Assembly (NCBI RefSeq): GCF_014295035.1 | Contig: NZ_CP060404.1 | Span: 7,790,501-7,854,500, forward strand | DNA from: Streptomyces buecherae | Lineage (GTDB): Bacteria; Actinomycetota; Actinomycetes; Streptomycetales; Streptomycetaceae | Direction: 5' to 3' | DNA length: 64,000 nt | In this document: positions 7,881-17,018 of the stretch, piece after piece | Numbering within the stretch: position 1 is the stretch's first letter | How the letters are laid out: each line of letters starts with the position of its first letter | Notes under the pieces: model-generated | What the model was told of the DNA's origin: nothing | What the model saw: only the letters and a program-made list of their open reading frames with translations | Databases searched by the model: none | Made by a program: the position numbers and the translations under genes

Positions 7881-9284
7881 GTGAGCGGCGTGAGCGGGAA
7901 GGACGAGGAAGCACGGGTCGACGCGCCGCTGCTGCGGACCGCGTTCATCCTGGTGCTCGGCACCTTCATGGCCACCGTGGACGCCACGATCGTCAGCGTC
8001 GGCATCGACACTCTGACCGACGAGTTCGACGCCTCGGTCACCGAGATCCAGTGGGTGTCCACCGCCTACCTGTTGGCCGTGGTGGCCGCCGTGCCAGCGT
8101 CCGGGTGGCTGGCCGACCGGTTCGGCGGTCGACGGACATGGCTGGCCGCCGTGGGGGTCTTCCTGCTGGGCTCGGCGCTGTGCGCGCTGGCCTGGTCGGC
8201 GACCAGCCTCATCGCGTTCCGGGTGGTCCAGGGGCTCGGTGGCGGACTGCTACCCGCCACCGGCCAGGCGTTGTTGGCCCGCGTGGCCGGGCCCCGCCGC
8301 ACCGGACGGGTGATCAGCGTCGTCGCGGTCGTCCCGCTGCTGTCGCCGGTGCTCGGGCCGCTGGTCGGCGGCGGCATCCTCGCGGCGGCCTCCTGGCCGT
8401 GGCTGTTCCTGGTCAACCTGCCCATCGGCGCGGTGGCGATGGCGCTCGCCCGCCGCCACGTGCCCGTCGTCCCGCCGGGGCCCCGGCGCGCGCCGTTCGA
8501 CCTGCGAGGGGCGGCGCTGCTCTCACCCGGCCTGGCCGTGCTGGTCTTCGGGCTGACCGAGACCGCCCACGGGCGCGCCCTCCCGGCCACCATCGGCGTC
8601 CTGGCGGGTCTGCTCATGCTGGGCGGGTTCGTCACACACGGGCTACGGACCCGCGGCACGCCGCTGGTCGACCCCCGCCTGTTCACCCGGCCGCCCTTCG
8701 GCGCCGCCGCCCTCGCGCTGCTCGTCCTCGGCGCGTCCGTCTTCGGCACGATGTTCCTGCTCCCGCTCTACCTCCAGACCGGGCGCGGCCTCTCGGCCTG
8801 GGAGGCGGGACTGCTGCTCGCGCCCCAGGGGCTCGGCGCGGCGGCCGGGTCGGTGCTGGTCAACCGCACCATCGACAAGGTCGCGCCACGGACCCTGGTG
8901 GTCACCGGCATCGTGCTGATCCTCGCGGGCACGGCCCCCTTCACCCAGCTCGGCCACCAACCCCCGGACGCCGTGCTCGCCTCGGCGCTCGCGGTCCGAG
9001 GCATCGGAATGGCCATGATCGGCGCGCCCGTGATGAACATCGTCTACAGCCGCGTCGAGCCCTCCCACATCCCCCGCGCGGCCGGGGCGCTCAACCTGTT
9101 GAACACGGTGGGTGGTTCGGTGGGCACCGCGCTGCTCGCCGTGGTGCTGGACCACCGGTTGGCCGCCCGGGGCCAGGCGATCTCCTGGGCGTTCGCCGAC
9201 ACCTTCTGGTGGGTGCTCGGCTTCTGCCTGCTCGCGGCCCTCGGAGCGACGAGGCTTCCCCGCACACCCGCCGGACGGACCTGA
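7881..9284 (+). CDS. DHA2/EmrB-type major facilitator efflux transporter
   Basis: About 467 residues of MFS drug:proton antiporter-2 type (14-helix EmrB/QacA class). Helix 1 has the hallmark MATVDATIVSVGI, motif A is GWLADRFGGRRTW, and motif C lies in LSPVLGPLVGGGI with the following WLFLVNLPIG. The start is uncertain: GTG codons at 7881 and 7890 are both plausible, and the frame stays open back to 7809. A 43-codon TTG-initiated frame (7753-7884) with a GAGGAG site fills the gap and overlaps the GTG at 7881, but it looks Arg/Ala-rich and non-conserved. The position after a siderophore importer suggests a siderophore or drug exporter; the substrate is not determined. Confidence 0.88.
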   Translation: MSGVSGKDEEARVDAPLLRTAFILVLGTFMATVDATIVSVGIDTLTDEFDASVTEIQWVSTAYLLAVVAAVPASGWLADRFGGRRTWLAAVGVFLLGSALCALAWSATSLIAFRVVQGLGGGLLPATGQALLARVAGPRRTGRVISVVAVVPLLSPVLGPLVGGGILAAASWPWLFLVNLPIGAVAMALARRHVPVVPPGPRRAPFDLRGAALLSPGLAVLVFGLTETAHGRALPATIGVLAGLLMLGGFVTHGLRTRGTPLVDPRLFTRPPFGAAALALLVLGASVFGTMFLLPLYLQTGRGLSAWEAGLLLAPQGLGAAAGSVLVNRTIDKVAPRTLVVTGIVLILAGTAPFTQLGHQPPDAVLASALAVRGIGMAMIGAPVMNIVYSRVEPSHIPRAAGALNLLNTVGGSVGTALLAVVLDHRLAARGQAISWAFADTFWWVLGFCLLAALGATRLPRTPAGRT

Positions 9285-9568
9285 CCCCAAAGCCGGCCAG
9301 GGGCCCGTGACTTCGGCGTCCTGTGCGCCACGTGCGCGGAGAACGGGGCGACCGACGCGTGAAGGTCCGAAGGGCGCGGGACAAGCCCGGACCCGGGAGC
9401 CAGGGTGTGTCGGACCGTGGCGCTCGCGGCGCGGTGGGACGCGAGGGCGCGGGGCCCGCGCCGCGACCGCGCCGGGAGGCGACGCGGTGGCCGTGTAAGG
9501 TGCGGGCCGACGCGCGGGCGCCTGGTGGCGACGACGCGGATGGTGGGCGGGTGCGAGAGGCCGACGGA

Positions 9569-12500
9569 ATGCGGGTAGCGGTGCTCGGGCCGGTGCGGGC
9601 GGTCACCGAGGACGGGAAGCCGATCCCGATCCCCGGCACCCGGCCGCGCATGTTGCTGGGCAGGCTCGCGCTGGCCGCGGGCGAGCGGGTGTCGTCCGAC
9701 GCGCTCATCGACGGCCTGTGGGGTCCCACCCCGGCGGACAACGCGGTGAACGCGCTGCACGCGCTGGTGTACCGGCTCCGCAAGTTCCTGGGCGGCGCCG
9801 CGACACTGGCGTCGGAGGGGGCGGGCTACCGCCTCGTGGTGTCCGCGCGGGACGTGGACGCCCACCGCTTCGAGGAGCTGGCCGCGCGGGGCAGGCGGCT
9901 ACTCACCGCGGGCGCCCCGCGCGAGGCGGTACCCCTGCTCGGCGAGGCGCTCGCGCTGTGGCACGGGCCCGCGTTCGCCGACGTGGTGGAGGCTCCCTAC
10001 GTCGGGAGCGCCGGCGCGCGGCTGGAGGAGTTACGCGCCGTGGCCCTTGAGGACCGCTTCGAGGCGGAGTTACGGCTCGGGCGACACGCGGAGGTACTGG
10101 CCGACCTGCAGGCGACGGCGGCCGAACACCCGCTGCGGGAGCGGCTGGCCGCTCTGCGCATGCGAGCGCTGCACGCGGTCGGCCGCCGCTCCGAGGCACT
10201 GGCCGTGTACGAGCGGGTACGCGACACGCTCGCCGAGCAACTAGGTGTCGACCCCTCGGCCGATGTGCGGGAGGCCCACCTGGCCGTCCTGCGCGGCCAC
10301 GTGACGCGACCCGCTCACCCACGCGAGCCGGCCCCGGGGCGGCTGCCGGCCCGGCTGACCACCTTCGTCGGCCGCGACGAGGAGTTGGCACAGCTCGCCG
10401 GGTTGTTGGCCACCTCCCGGCTGGTCACCGTCGTCGGCCCCGGGGGAGTGGGCAAGACGCGGCTGGCCCTGGAGGCGGCGGAGCTCCACCGCACGTCCCG
10501 GCAAGGCAGGCTGTGGCACGTGCCCCTGGCCCAGGTGACGGGCCCGGACGCCGTCGCCGACGCGGTGCTCGGCGCGCTCGGTGCCTCCTGCGGCCGGCCG
10601 CTGGGTGGCGGTGGCGGCCCGGCCCAACCGGTGGACCAGGTGGACGAGTTGCTCGGTGCGGGCGAGGCCGTGCTCGTCCTCGACAACTGCGAACACCTCG
10701 TCGGGCCGGTCGCGGAGTTCGCCCACGCGCTCCTGGAACTCCGACCGCACCTGATCATCCTGGCCACCAGCCGCGAACCCCTGGAGGTCATGGGCGAGAC
10801 GCTGTGCCGCCTCGAACCACTCGACCTGCCTCCGGACGGCGCCGATCCGGGCACCGTCGCCCGGTCGGGGGCGGTGCGGCTGTTCGCGGACCGGGCGGCG
10901 GCCGTACGCCCCGATTTCGACGTCAACGAGTCCACCGCGGAATCGGTGAGCGAGGTGGTGCGCCGGCTGGACGGGCTGCCGCTGGCCCTGGAACTGGCCG
11001 CCGCCCGACTGCGCTCGATGAGCCTCGACCAGGTGGCGGAACGACTGGACGACCGGTTCCGGCTCCTGTCGGCGGGCAACAGGGCGGCCCAGCCACGTCA
11101 GCGCACCCTGCACGCGGTGATCGAGTGGAGCTGGGACCTGCTGACCGAGCCGGAGCGGGCGCTCGCACGGCGCATGTCGGTCTTCCCCGCCCGGTACGGT
11201 GCCGCCACGGTGGAGGCCGTGTGCGCGGACGAGCGGACGCTGCCGGCCCGCGAGGTGGTCTACGTACTGGCCTCGCTGGTCGACAAGTCCATCGTGCGAC
11301 AGGACGAGGACGGCTACCGGATGCTGGAGACCGTGCGCGCCTACGCGGCCGAGGCGTTGCTGCGGGCCGGTGAACGGGAGGTCGTACGGGACCGGTTCAC
11401 GCGCCACTTCGCCGCGTTGGCCGACGAACACGAGCCCCTGTTGCGGTCGGAGCGCCAGCCGGCCGCCCTGCGGATGTTCGCGGCCGAGTACGACAACCTG
11501 CTGGGCGCGCTGCGTACGGCCACGGACAACGCGGACGCGACCACCGCCGTACGCCTGCTCACCCCGTTGTACTGGTACTGGAACACGCTGTCCTACGAGC
11601 CACGGGCGGGAACCCTCGTGGCGCGGGTGCTCGCGTTGGGTGACGCGTTGCCCGCGGACGCCCGGGCCGCCCTCACCGCCCTCCACCTGCTGACCGGCGC
11701 CGAAGGCCAGTCAGCGGACGCCGAGCGGGTGCGCGCCGCCATCGAGGACTGCGCGCGCACCGGCGCCCTGGCCCGCTACCCGATGGTGCTGCTGGTGACG
11801 CTGCCGGTCGGCCACCTGCTCGGCATGGGCGAGCTGATCGAACCCCTGATGCGCGAGGTACGCGAAGGGCCCGACCAGTGGGCCATCGGCTGCACCTTCA
11901 TGGCGGAGGCGTTCATCCGCCTCGATCGCGGCGACTGGCACGGCAGCGCCATCGCGCGGACGCGGGCGGCACACGCGTTCGAGCGGACGGGTGACGGCCT
12001 GTGGACGGCGATGGCACTGGCGGGCGTGGCCCAGGCGCACTCGCTCCGAGGCGAACACGACCAGGCCATCGCCGCCTACCGTCGTGGCATCGCGCTCGCC
12101 CCCCAGAGCGAGGTCACCTACCGGCTCGCGCTCGCCACCGAGCACATGCGCGGCGGTGACCTGGTGGGCGCCCGAGAGGAGATCGCCGTGGCCGAGCGGA
12201 TGGTCGAGACCACCGGCCGACTGCTGTGGCGCGTCGAGACCATGGCCACCAGGGCCATCTTTCTACGTCGGAGCGGTCACCCGCTGCGGTCCGGGCGGGA
12301 GTTGGAGCGCATGGCGGCCCTCACCCGGGGGACATCGCTGTTCGGCCCGGAGATCGAGGTCTGGACCGCGACCATGAGGATGGCCAACCACCTGGCGGTC
12401 GGGGACGCCCAGCGGGCCCGCGCGATGCTGCCCGACCTGGTCCAGGCGGCATTCGCCTGCCGCGACACCGCACCCGCCGCCCAACACCTGGCCGCGCTGC

Positions 12501-12718
12501 TGCTCCTGGAAGGCGACCCGGCCGGCGCGGCCACCGCGCTCGGCATGAGCCAGTCCATCCGGGGCGCCTACGACGAGGGCGACCCCGAGCTGCGCGAACT
12601 GGCCACCGAGCTGGCGCGGCGACTGGGCCCGAAGGAGTACGCCGCGGCCTTCGGCCGGGGGGCCGACATGCCGCGCCCGGACGCGCTGGACCACCTGACC
12701 CGCCACCTTCCCGGCTGA
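9569..12718 (+). CDS. AfsR/SARP-like regulator: winged helix-BTAD-NTPase-TPR
   Basis: A 1,049-residue transcription factor. The OmpR-type winged helix begins at MRVAVLGPV and covers about residues 1-90, and a bacterial transcriptional activation domain (BTAD) follows to about 250. The NTPase has P-loop VGPGGVGKTRLAL (about 289-301), Walker B AVLVLDNCEHL (about 367-377), and the HAVIEWSWDLL motif typical of AfsR/LAL-type ATPases. The C-terminal third is helical, TPR-like. Two TTA leucine codons (10031-10033, residue 155; 10070-10072, residue 168) make it a likely bldA target. The ATG at 9569 is favoured; a GTG at 9551 is an alternative. The 284-bp gap before it (9285-9568) should hold its promoter, but no clear -35/-10 pair is seen. 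The target is inferred to be the adjacent hydrolase gene, or more distant genes. Confidence 0.9.
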   Translation: MRVAVLGPVRAVTEDGKPIPIPGTRPRMLLGRLALAAGERVSSDALIDGLWGPTPADNAVNALHALVYRLRKFLGGAATLASEGAGYRLVVSARDVDAHRFEELAARGRRLLTAGAPREAVPLLGEALALWHGPAFADVVEAPYVGSAGARLEELRAVALEDRFEAELRLGRHAEVLADLQATAAEHPLRERLAALRMRALHAVGRRSEALAVYERVRDTLAEQLGVDPSADVREAHLAVLRGHVTRPAHPREPAPGRLPARLTTFVGRDEELAQLAGLLATSRLVTVVGPGGVGKTRLALEAAELHRTSRQGRLWHVPLAQVTGPDAVADAVLGALGASCGRPLGGGGGPAQPVDQVDELLGAGEAVLVLDNCEHLVGPVAEFAHALLELRPHLIILATSREPLEVMGETLCRLEPLDLPPDGADPGTVARSGAVRLFADRAAAVRPDFDVNESTAESVSEVVRRLDGLPLALELAAARLRSMSLDQVAERLDDRFRLLSAGNRAAQPRQRTLHAVIEWSWDLLTEPERALARRMSVFPARYGAATVEAVCADERTLPAREVVYVLASLVDKSIVRQDEDGYRMLETVRAYAAEALLRAGEREVVRDRFTRHFAALADEHEPLLRSERQPAALRMFAAEYDNLLGALRTATDNADATTAVRLLTPLYWYWNTLSYEPRAGTLVARVLALGDALPADARAALTALHLLTGAEGQSADAERVRAAIEDCARTGALARYPMVLLVTLPVGHLLGMGELIEPLMREVREGPDQWAIGCTFMAEAFIRLDRGDWHGSAIARTRAAHAFERTGDGLWTAMALAGVAQAHSLRGEHDQAIAAYRRGIALAPQSEVTYRLALATEHMRGGDLVGAREEIAVAERMVETTGRLLWRVETMATRAIFLRRSGHPLRSGRELERMAALTRGTSLFGPEIEVWTATMRMANHLAVGDAQRARAMLPDLVQAAFACRDTAPAAQHLAALLLLEGDPAGAATALGMSQSIRGAYDEGDPELRELATELARRLGPKEYAAAFGRGADMPRPDALDHLTRHLPG

Positions 12719-12754
12719 TGCCCGCTGACCCTGTCTGACAGCAGGACGCCCGGC

Positions 12755-12783
12755 CTGTCAGAGCGCTGTCAGCGGCGTGTCAC
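12755..12783 (+). promoter_or_regulatory. SARP-type direct repeats, three heptamers at 11-bp period
   Basis: Heptamers CTGTCAG (12755-12761), CTGTCAG (12766-12772), and GTGTCAC (12777-12783) are separated by exactly 4 bp each. Direct heptamers with an 11-bp period are the known binding architecture of SARP/AfsR activators. The array lies between the AfsR-like gene and the serine hydrolase gene, 94 bp before the hydrolase ATG. A -10-like TAGCCG or TACCAA sits at 12802-12813, further from the last repeat than in classic SARP promoters, so promoter geometry is uncertain. Confidence 0.6.
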
Positions 12784-12876
12784 CGACGAGCGGCACCGTC
12801 GTAGCCGTACCAAACAAGCGGCCGGACGGCGCTGCCACGAGCAGCCCCGTCGTCCGCGCGTCGGGAAGGAAGCACG

Positions 12877-14043
12877 ATGACGAACGTCGTAAGCCTCGGG
12901 CACGAGAAGATCCAGCGGGTGCTCGACCGAGCGGTGGCGGAGATGCACATCCCCGGCATCGTCGCCGAGGTCAAGGGGCCCGATGGCGTGTGGCTCGGCA
13001 CGGCGGGTCTGGCGGACATCACGACCGGCCGGCGGCGCCGGACGGGCGAGTACGTGCACATCGGGAGCGCCGGCAAGGCGTTCACGTCGGCCACGATGCT
13101 GCAACTGGAGGCCGAGGGGAAGCTGGACATCGACGACCCGGTGGAGAAGTGGCTGCCCGGGCTGCTGGGCGACAAGGGGTACGACGGAGAGAGGATCACC
13201 ATCAGGCACCTGCTCAACAACACCAGCGGGCTGTTCATCACGGGCCTCGCGCCGGAGATTTCGCGCCGCTACAGCACCCGTTCCGGGTTCCTCGCGAACC
13301 GGTTCGACACCTGGACCACCGACGAGCTCCTGCGACTCGCCCTCTCCCAGCCTCCGGTGCACGAGCCGGGCGCGGGCTTCAGCTACTCCAACGGCGGCTA
13401 CTACCTCGCCGGCGCGATCATCGAGAAGGCCACCGGCAACAGCTACGCCCAGGAAGTCGACCGCACCGTCATCCGCCCGCTCGGCCTGAGTCACACCTAC
13501 GTACGCCCCGCCGACGACACCGGCTACCCGAACCCGCACCCGCGGGCCTATTCGGAGGTGTTCCTGCGGGAGGGCGTCGACCCGGCGGACGTCACCGCGG
13601 AGAACTGGCGGTCGATGTTCGAAAGCCCCGGCCTCGGCCCCCTCGACACGACGGACTTCAACTCCTCGTGGGCGTGGGCCGCCGGCAACGTCGTCTCCAC
13701 CACGAGCGAGATGGTGCGCGCGCTGGAAGCCCTCGCCTCCGGCACCCTGTTGCCGCCGGAGCAGCACCGGAAGATGTGGACCACGGTCTCCACCGAGGGC
13801 GGCAACTGGATGCCGCACGCCCGGTACGGCCTCGGCGTGTTCGAACTGGACGAGGCGGTGACCGACGGTCTGAGGCTCCGCGGCGTCGGCGGCAGTCTCC
13901 AGGGCTCCCACATCGCCGTCGTCGGAACCCCGGACGGCGAGCACACCATCGCCTTCCACACCAACACCGAGTACCGGACCTGGGCCCTCATCTTCGAGCT
14001 CGTCGCGGCGGAGTTCGGCATCCCGGCCATCGAGATCCCGTAG
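12877..14043 (+). CDS. Serine hydrolase, class C beta-lactamase / DD-peptidase family
   Basis: A 388-residue penicillin-binding-type serine hydrolase (PF00144). The catalytic S-x-x-K is SAGK (Ser64, Lys67), the second motif is YSN (Tyr170-Asn172) within GFSYSNGGYY, and the third motif corresponds to the glycine-rich GVGGSLQG region near residue 335. There is no signal peptide, so it is probably cytoplasmic and may be an esterase or D-amino-acid peptidase rather than a secreted beta-lactamase. The ATG follows GGAAGGA with a suitable spacer. It sits directly after the AfsR-like gene and the direct-repeat operator, a pattern like afsR and its adjacent target. Confidence 0.88.
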   Translation: MTNVVSLGHEKIQRVLDRAVAEMHIPGIVAEVKGPDGVWLGTAGLADITTGRRRRTGEYVHIGSAGKAFTSATMLQLEAEGKLDIDDPVEKWLPGLLGDKGYDGERITIRHLLNNTSGLFITGLAPEISRRYSTRSGFLANRFDTWTTDELLRLALSQPPVHEPGAGFSYSNGGYYLAGAIIEKATGNSYAQEVDRTVIRPLGLSHTYVRPADDTGYPNPHPRAYSEVFLREGVDPADVTAENWRSMFESPGLGPLDTTDFNSSWAWAAGNVVSTTSEMVRALEALASGTLLPPEQHRKMWTTVSTEGGNWMPHARYGLGVFELDEAVTDGLRLRGVGGSLQGSHIAVVGTPDGEHTIAFHTNTEYRTWALIFELVAAEFGIPAIEIP

Positions 14044-14060
14044 TACCCGACCGGGGGACC

Positions 14061-14098
14061 GGGCACGCGGCCGGCCCCACGGCCGGCCGCGTGTGCCC
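14061..14098. terminator. Strong hairpin between convergent genes
   Basis: Arms of 13 bp (14064-14076 and 14081-14093), perfectly paired, enclose a CCAC loop. The flanking GGGCA and TGCCC extend the stem with one bulge. It lies 20 bp after the hydrolase stop and 40 bp before the stop of the phosphatase gene read from the other strand, so it can terminate both. No U-tract is present, as is usual in Streptomyces. Confidence 0.75.
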
Positions 14099-14136
14099 GT
14101 ACGCGCCGTGCGGGAGCCGGACGAGCCGGCCCGGTC

Positions 14137-15342
14137 TCAGCCGCTGGCTGGCTTCCTGCCCCAGTCGAGGCGGAGTACGGCGACGTCGTCGGAGTGCCGC
14201 CCGGCGTTCAGCTCGTGGGTTTCCTTGATGAGCAGGTCGACGTGGGCGGCCGGGGGCGTCGGCGGCAGGTTCTCGATGAGGGCCAGCAAGCCCTCGACGC
14301 CGAGCCGTTCGCGCCCGGGCCCGTTGTGCCCCTCCGTGAGGCCGTCGGTGTACAGGGTGAGGGCTCCGGCGGCGGGCAGCGGGACGACCGTGGCGGGCCA
14401 ACTGTCCACCCCCGGGACGATGCCCAGGGCGATGCCGTGCGCGGCGGTCAGTTCCAGGGTCCCCTCGGTCGTGGTGAGGAGGGGCTCATGGTGGCCGGCG
14501 AGGTGGAGGGTGGCGGTGGCCGCCGCCTGGTCCAGGGTGAGGAGGGTGCACGTGGCGAAGAGCTGTTGGTTGCCGCGCTCGGCGATCAGGATGCGTTCCA
14601 TGAGGTGCAACAGGTCGTCCCCCCGGTGCCCGCCCAGCACCAGGGAGCGCCAGGCGATGCGCAGGCAGACGCCCAGCGCGGCGGCGTCCGGGCCGTGCCC
14701 GCTGACGTCGCCCACCACCGCGTGCAACAGGCCGTCGTCACCCTCCACCACGTCCAGGAAGTCCCCGCCGAGCAGGGTCATCTCGGCACCGGGCAGATAG
14801 CGGGAGGTGACGCGCACCGTGGAGGTGTCGAGGAGGGGCTGGGGCAGCAGGCCCCGCTCCAGCCGGGCGTTCTCCTCCGCCCGCAGGCGGGCCGCCTGGG
14901 CCTCGGCGTTCGCGCGTTCGGTCTGGCTCCGGTAGACGGCGTAACGCACCGTCCGGTGCATCAGGTCCGCTTCGACCTTGCCCTTGACGAGGTAGTCCTG
15001 GGCGCCGGCGGCCATGGCCTCGGTGCCCGCCTGGGCCTCGGACAGCCCGGTGAGGACGATCACCGCGGTGTGCGGGGCCAGGGCCCGGATCGCGGTGACC
15101 GCGTCGGTGCCCGACGCGTCGGGCAGGTGCAGGTCGAGAAGGATGCAGTTGATCCGCCTGTCGGCCAGGGCGGCACGGGCCTCGGCCAACGTGGTGCGCG
15201 TGGTCAGCTCGAACCGCAACCCCGTGTCGTGGAGGAGTTCCTCCACCAACAGGGTGTCGCCCTCGTCGTCCTCGATCAGCAGGATGTGATACGTCGGCTC
15301 GTCGGCGGACGCTCGGTCTGTGGTGGTCACCGGCGCGGTCAT
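14137..15342 (-). CDS. Response regulator with SpoIIE/PP2C phosphatase output
   Basis: A 401-residue two-domain protein. The receiver domain starts at HILLIEDDEGDTLLVEELL (about residues 19-37); the phospho-acceptor is the Asp in CILLDLHLPDASG, with the conserved Thr in VLTGLSEA and Lys in YLVKGKV. After a coiled-coil linker (about 140-175, Ala/Glu/Arg-rich) comes an RsbU/SpoIIE-type phosphatase domain. It carries the metal-binding GGDFLDVVE and GDVSGHGPDAAALG motifs and a terminal HSDDVAVLRL. The ATG at 15342 overlaps the kinase stop (ATGA), so kinase and regulator are translated together. It probably dephosphorylates an anti-sigma antagonist in a general-stress type switch; the partner is not in the window. 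Confidence 0.9.
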   Translation of the reverse strand: MTAPVTTTDRASADEPTYHILLIEDDEGDTLLVEELLHDTGLRFELTTRTTLAEARAALADRRINCILLDLHLPDASGTDAVTAIRALAPHTAVIVLTGLSEAQAGTEAMAAGAQDYLVKGKVEADLMHRTVRYAVYRSQTERANAEAQAARLRAEENARLERGLLPQPLLDTSTVRVTSRYLPGAEMTLLGGDFLDVVEGDDGLLHAVVGDVSGHGPDAAALGVCLRIAWRSLVLGGHRGDDLLHLMERILIAERGNQQLFATCTLLTLDQAAATATLHLAGHHEPLLTTTEGTLELTAAHGIALGIVPGVDSWPATVVPLPAAGALTLYTDGLTEGHNGPGRERLGVEGLLALIENLPPTPPAAHVDLLIKETHELNAGRHSDDVAVLRLDWGRKPASG

Positions 15343-16967
15343 CGTGCCTGCTCCTCCTCGGAGCGGTCGGTGTCCGTGGCGATGGGCGCGTCGGCGGCCT
15401 CCGGCGGCTCGGGAGCGAGGGTGAAGCTGATGCGCGCGCCGTCGTGGTACGAGGTGTCCACGGCGATGGTGCCGCCGTGGAACTCGACGATCTTCTTGCA
15501 CATGGCCAGACCGATGCCGCTTCCGGAGTAGGCGTCCTTGGTGTGCAGCCGTTGGAAGATCACGAAGACCTTGTCCGCGTACTCGGGGTCGATGCCGATG
15601 CCGTTGTCGGTGACGGTGAACCGCCACAGTTCGCCCTCCTGGCACGCCGCGACATGCACTTCCGGCGCCTTGCCGGGGCGGCGGAACTTGACGGCGTTGC
15701 CGATCAGGTTCTGCCAGAGCATGCCCATCTGGGTGGGATCGGCGGTCAGGGTGGGCAGGGGGTCGTGGGTGACGGTGGCGCCGGCCTCCTCGATGCCGAC
15801 GCTCAGCGTGGACAGGGTGCGCTCGAGTACCTGCTCCAGGTCGACGCTCTCGTGGGTGTTGTGCAGCCGCCCGACCCGGGAGAAGTCGAGCAGGTCGTTG
15901 ATGAGGACCTGCATGCGGTTGGCACCGTCGACCGCGAAGTCGATGTACTGATCGGCCCGGGAGTCGAGCTGCCCCCCGTACCGCCGCTGCAGGAGCTGGG
16001 TGAAGCTGGAGACCTTGCGCAACGGCTCCTGGAGGTCGTGCGAGGCCACGTACGCGAACTGCTCCAGCTCCGCGTTGGAGCGCTGGAGGTCCGCGGCCTG
16101 CGCGTCCAGCCGCGACCGCGCCTCCTCCTTGAAGGCCAGTTCCCGCACGAGACGCCGGCGCATGGAGTCGATCTCGCCGCTGAGCCGCCGCAGGTCGGCC
16201 GGTCCTGAGGGGTCGATGGGGTGATCGAAGTCACCCCCGGCGATGGTGCGGGCGTCCGCGCCGAGCTGGTCCAGCGGCCCGGTGATGCCGCGGCGCAGCC
16301 CCTCGAAGATGAGGGCCGCGAGCGCCAGGATGAGCACGCCGATGGTGCTGAACACCCAGTTCCGTACGGTCAGCATGGACATCAGGTCGTCCCTGGCCTG
16401 CGCCTGGTCCGCGCGCAGGCGCTGCTGTTGGTCGCTCAGCGCGGCGCGGACCTCGTCGAAGGTGGTCCTGCCCTCCTCCGCCCGCTCGGCCGCCAGCGCC
16501 GAGACCGCGTCCGGCGGCGCCTCGGCGATGGGTCGCGCGACCCGCTCCTGCCACCGCTCCACGGCCTTCCGCACGGCCTCCAGCCCGGCCCGGCTGTCGG
16601 GGTCGTCCGCGAGCAGGTCGGCGAGCCGTTCCAGGTCCGCCCGCTGTTCGGTGAGCCCCTGCCGGTACGGCGCGGTGAACTCCGGCGCGCCGGTGATCCC
16701 GTAGCCGCGGATGCCCGTCTCCTGGTTGAGGACGGCCGACTCCAGGCGGATCGCGGTGATCAGCGCGGGGGAGCGCACGTCCACGAGGTCCTCGCTGATC
16801 GTCTCGGTCCGCGACAGGACCCAGGCTCCCGTCGCGCCGAGCAAGGCCAGTACCGCCAGGGAGACGGACACCCCCACGCGAAGCCACCGGCGGGTCGTCC
16901 ACGCGGACAGTCCGCGCAGACGCGGCGGTCTCTCGTCGCCGGTCATCTCGTGCACTCCTCGTTTCAC
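15339..16967 (-). CDS. CHASE3-HAMP sensor histidine kinase
   Basis: A membrane sensor kinase of about 542 residues (an ATG at 16946 would give 535). Membrane segment 1 (about residues 30-50) is followed by an extracytoplasmic CHASE3 domain with the NQETGIRGYGITG motif, then membrane segment 2 (about 205-225) and HAMP. A coiled coil leads to a HisKA domain with the H-box YVASHDLQEPLRKV. The ATPase domain has N-box NLIGNAVKFRRPG, G1 VTDNGIGID, F-box VFVIFQRLH, and G2 GSGIGLAMCKKIVE. This kinase subgroup resembles phytochrome-like kinases that phosphorylate Rcp1-type receivers, in line with both receiver proteins next door. It is transcribed with the phosphatase gene and divergently from the HTH-receiver gene. 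Confidence 0.92.
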   Translation of the reverse strand: MKRGVHEMTGDERPPRLRGLSAWTTRRWLRVGVSVSLAVLALLGATGAWVLSRTETISEDLVDVRSPALITAIRLESAVLNQETGIRGYGITGAPEFTAPYRQGLTEQRADLERLADLLADDPDSRAGLEAVRKAVERWQERVARPIAEAPPDAVSALAAERAEEGRTTFDEVRAALSDQQQRLRADQAQARDDLMSMLTVRNWVFSTIGVLILALAALIFEGLRRGITGPLDQLGADARTIAGGDFDHPIDPSGPADLRRLSGEIDSMRRRLVRELAFKEEARSRLDAQAADLQRSNAELEQFAYVASHDLQEPLRKVSSFTQLLQRRYGGQLDSRADQYIDFAVDGANRMQVLINDLLDFSRVGRLHNTHESVDLEQVLERTLSTLSVGIEEAGATVTHDPLPTLTADPTQMGMLWQNLIGNAVKFRRPGKAPEVHVAACQEGELWRFTVTDNGIGIDPEYADKVFVIFQRLHTKDAYSGSGIGLAMCKKIVEFHGGTIAVDTSYHDGARISFTLAPEPPEAADAPIATDTDRSEEEQAR

Positions 16968-17018
16968 TAGGACAGTCGTCCCGGGCGTCGGGTAAGTATG
17001 GCGAGCACACTGTATGGG

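Noticed and set aside
10241..11686. Minus-strand ORF of 481 codons over the AfsR-like gene
   Set aside because: Antisense to the P-loop and Walker B motifs, with no recognisable domain of its own.
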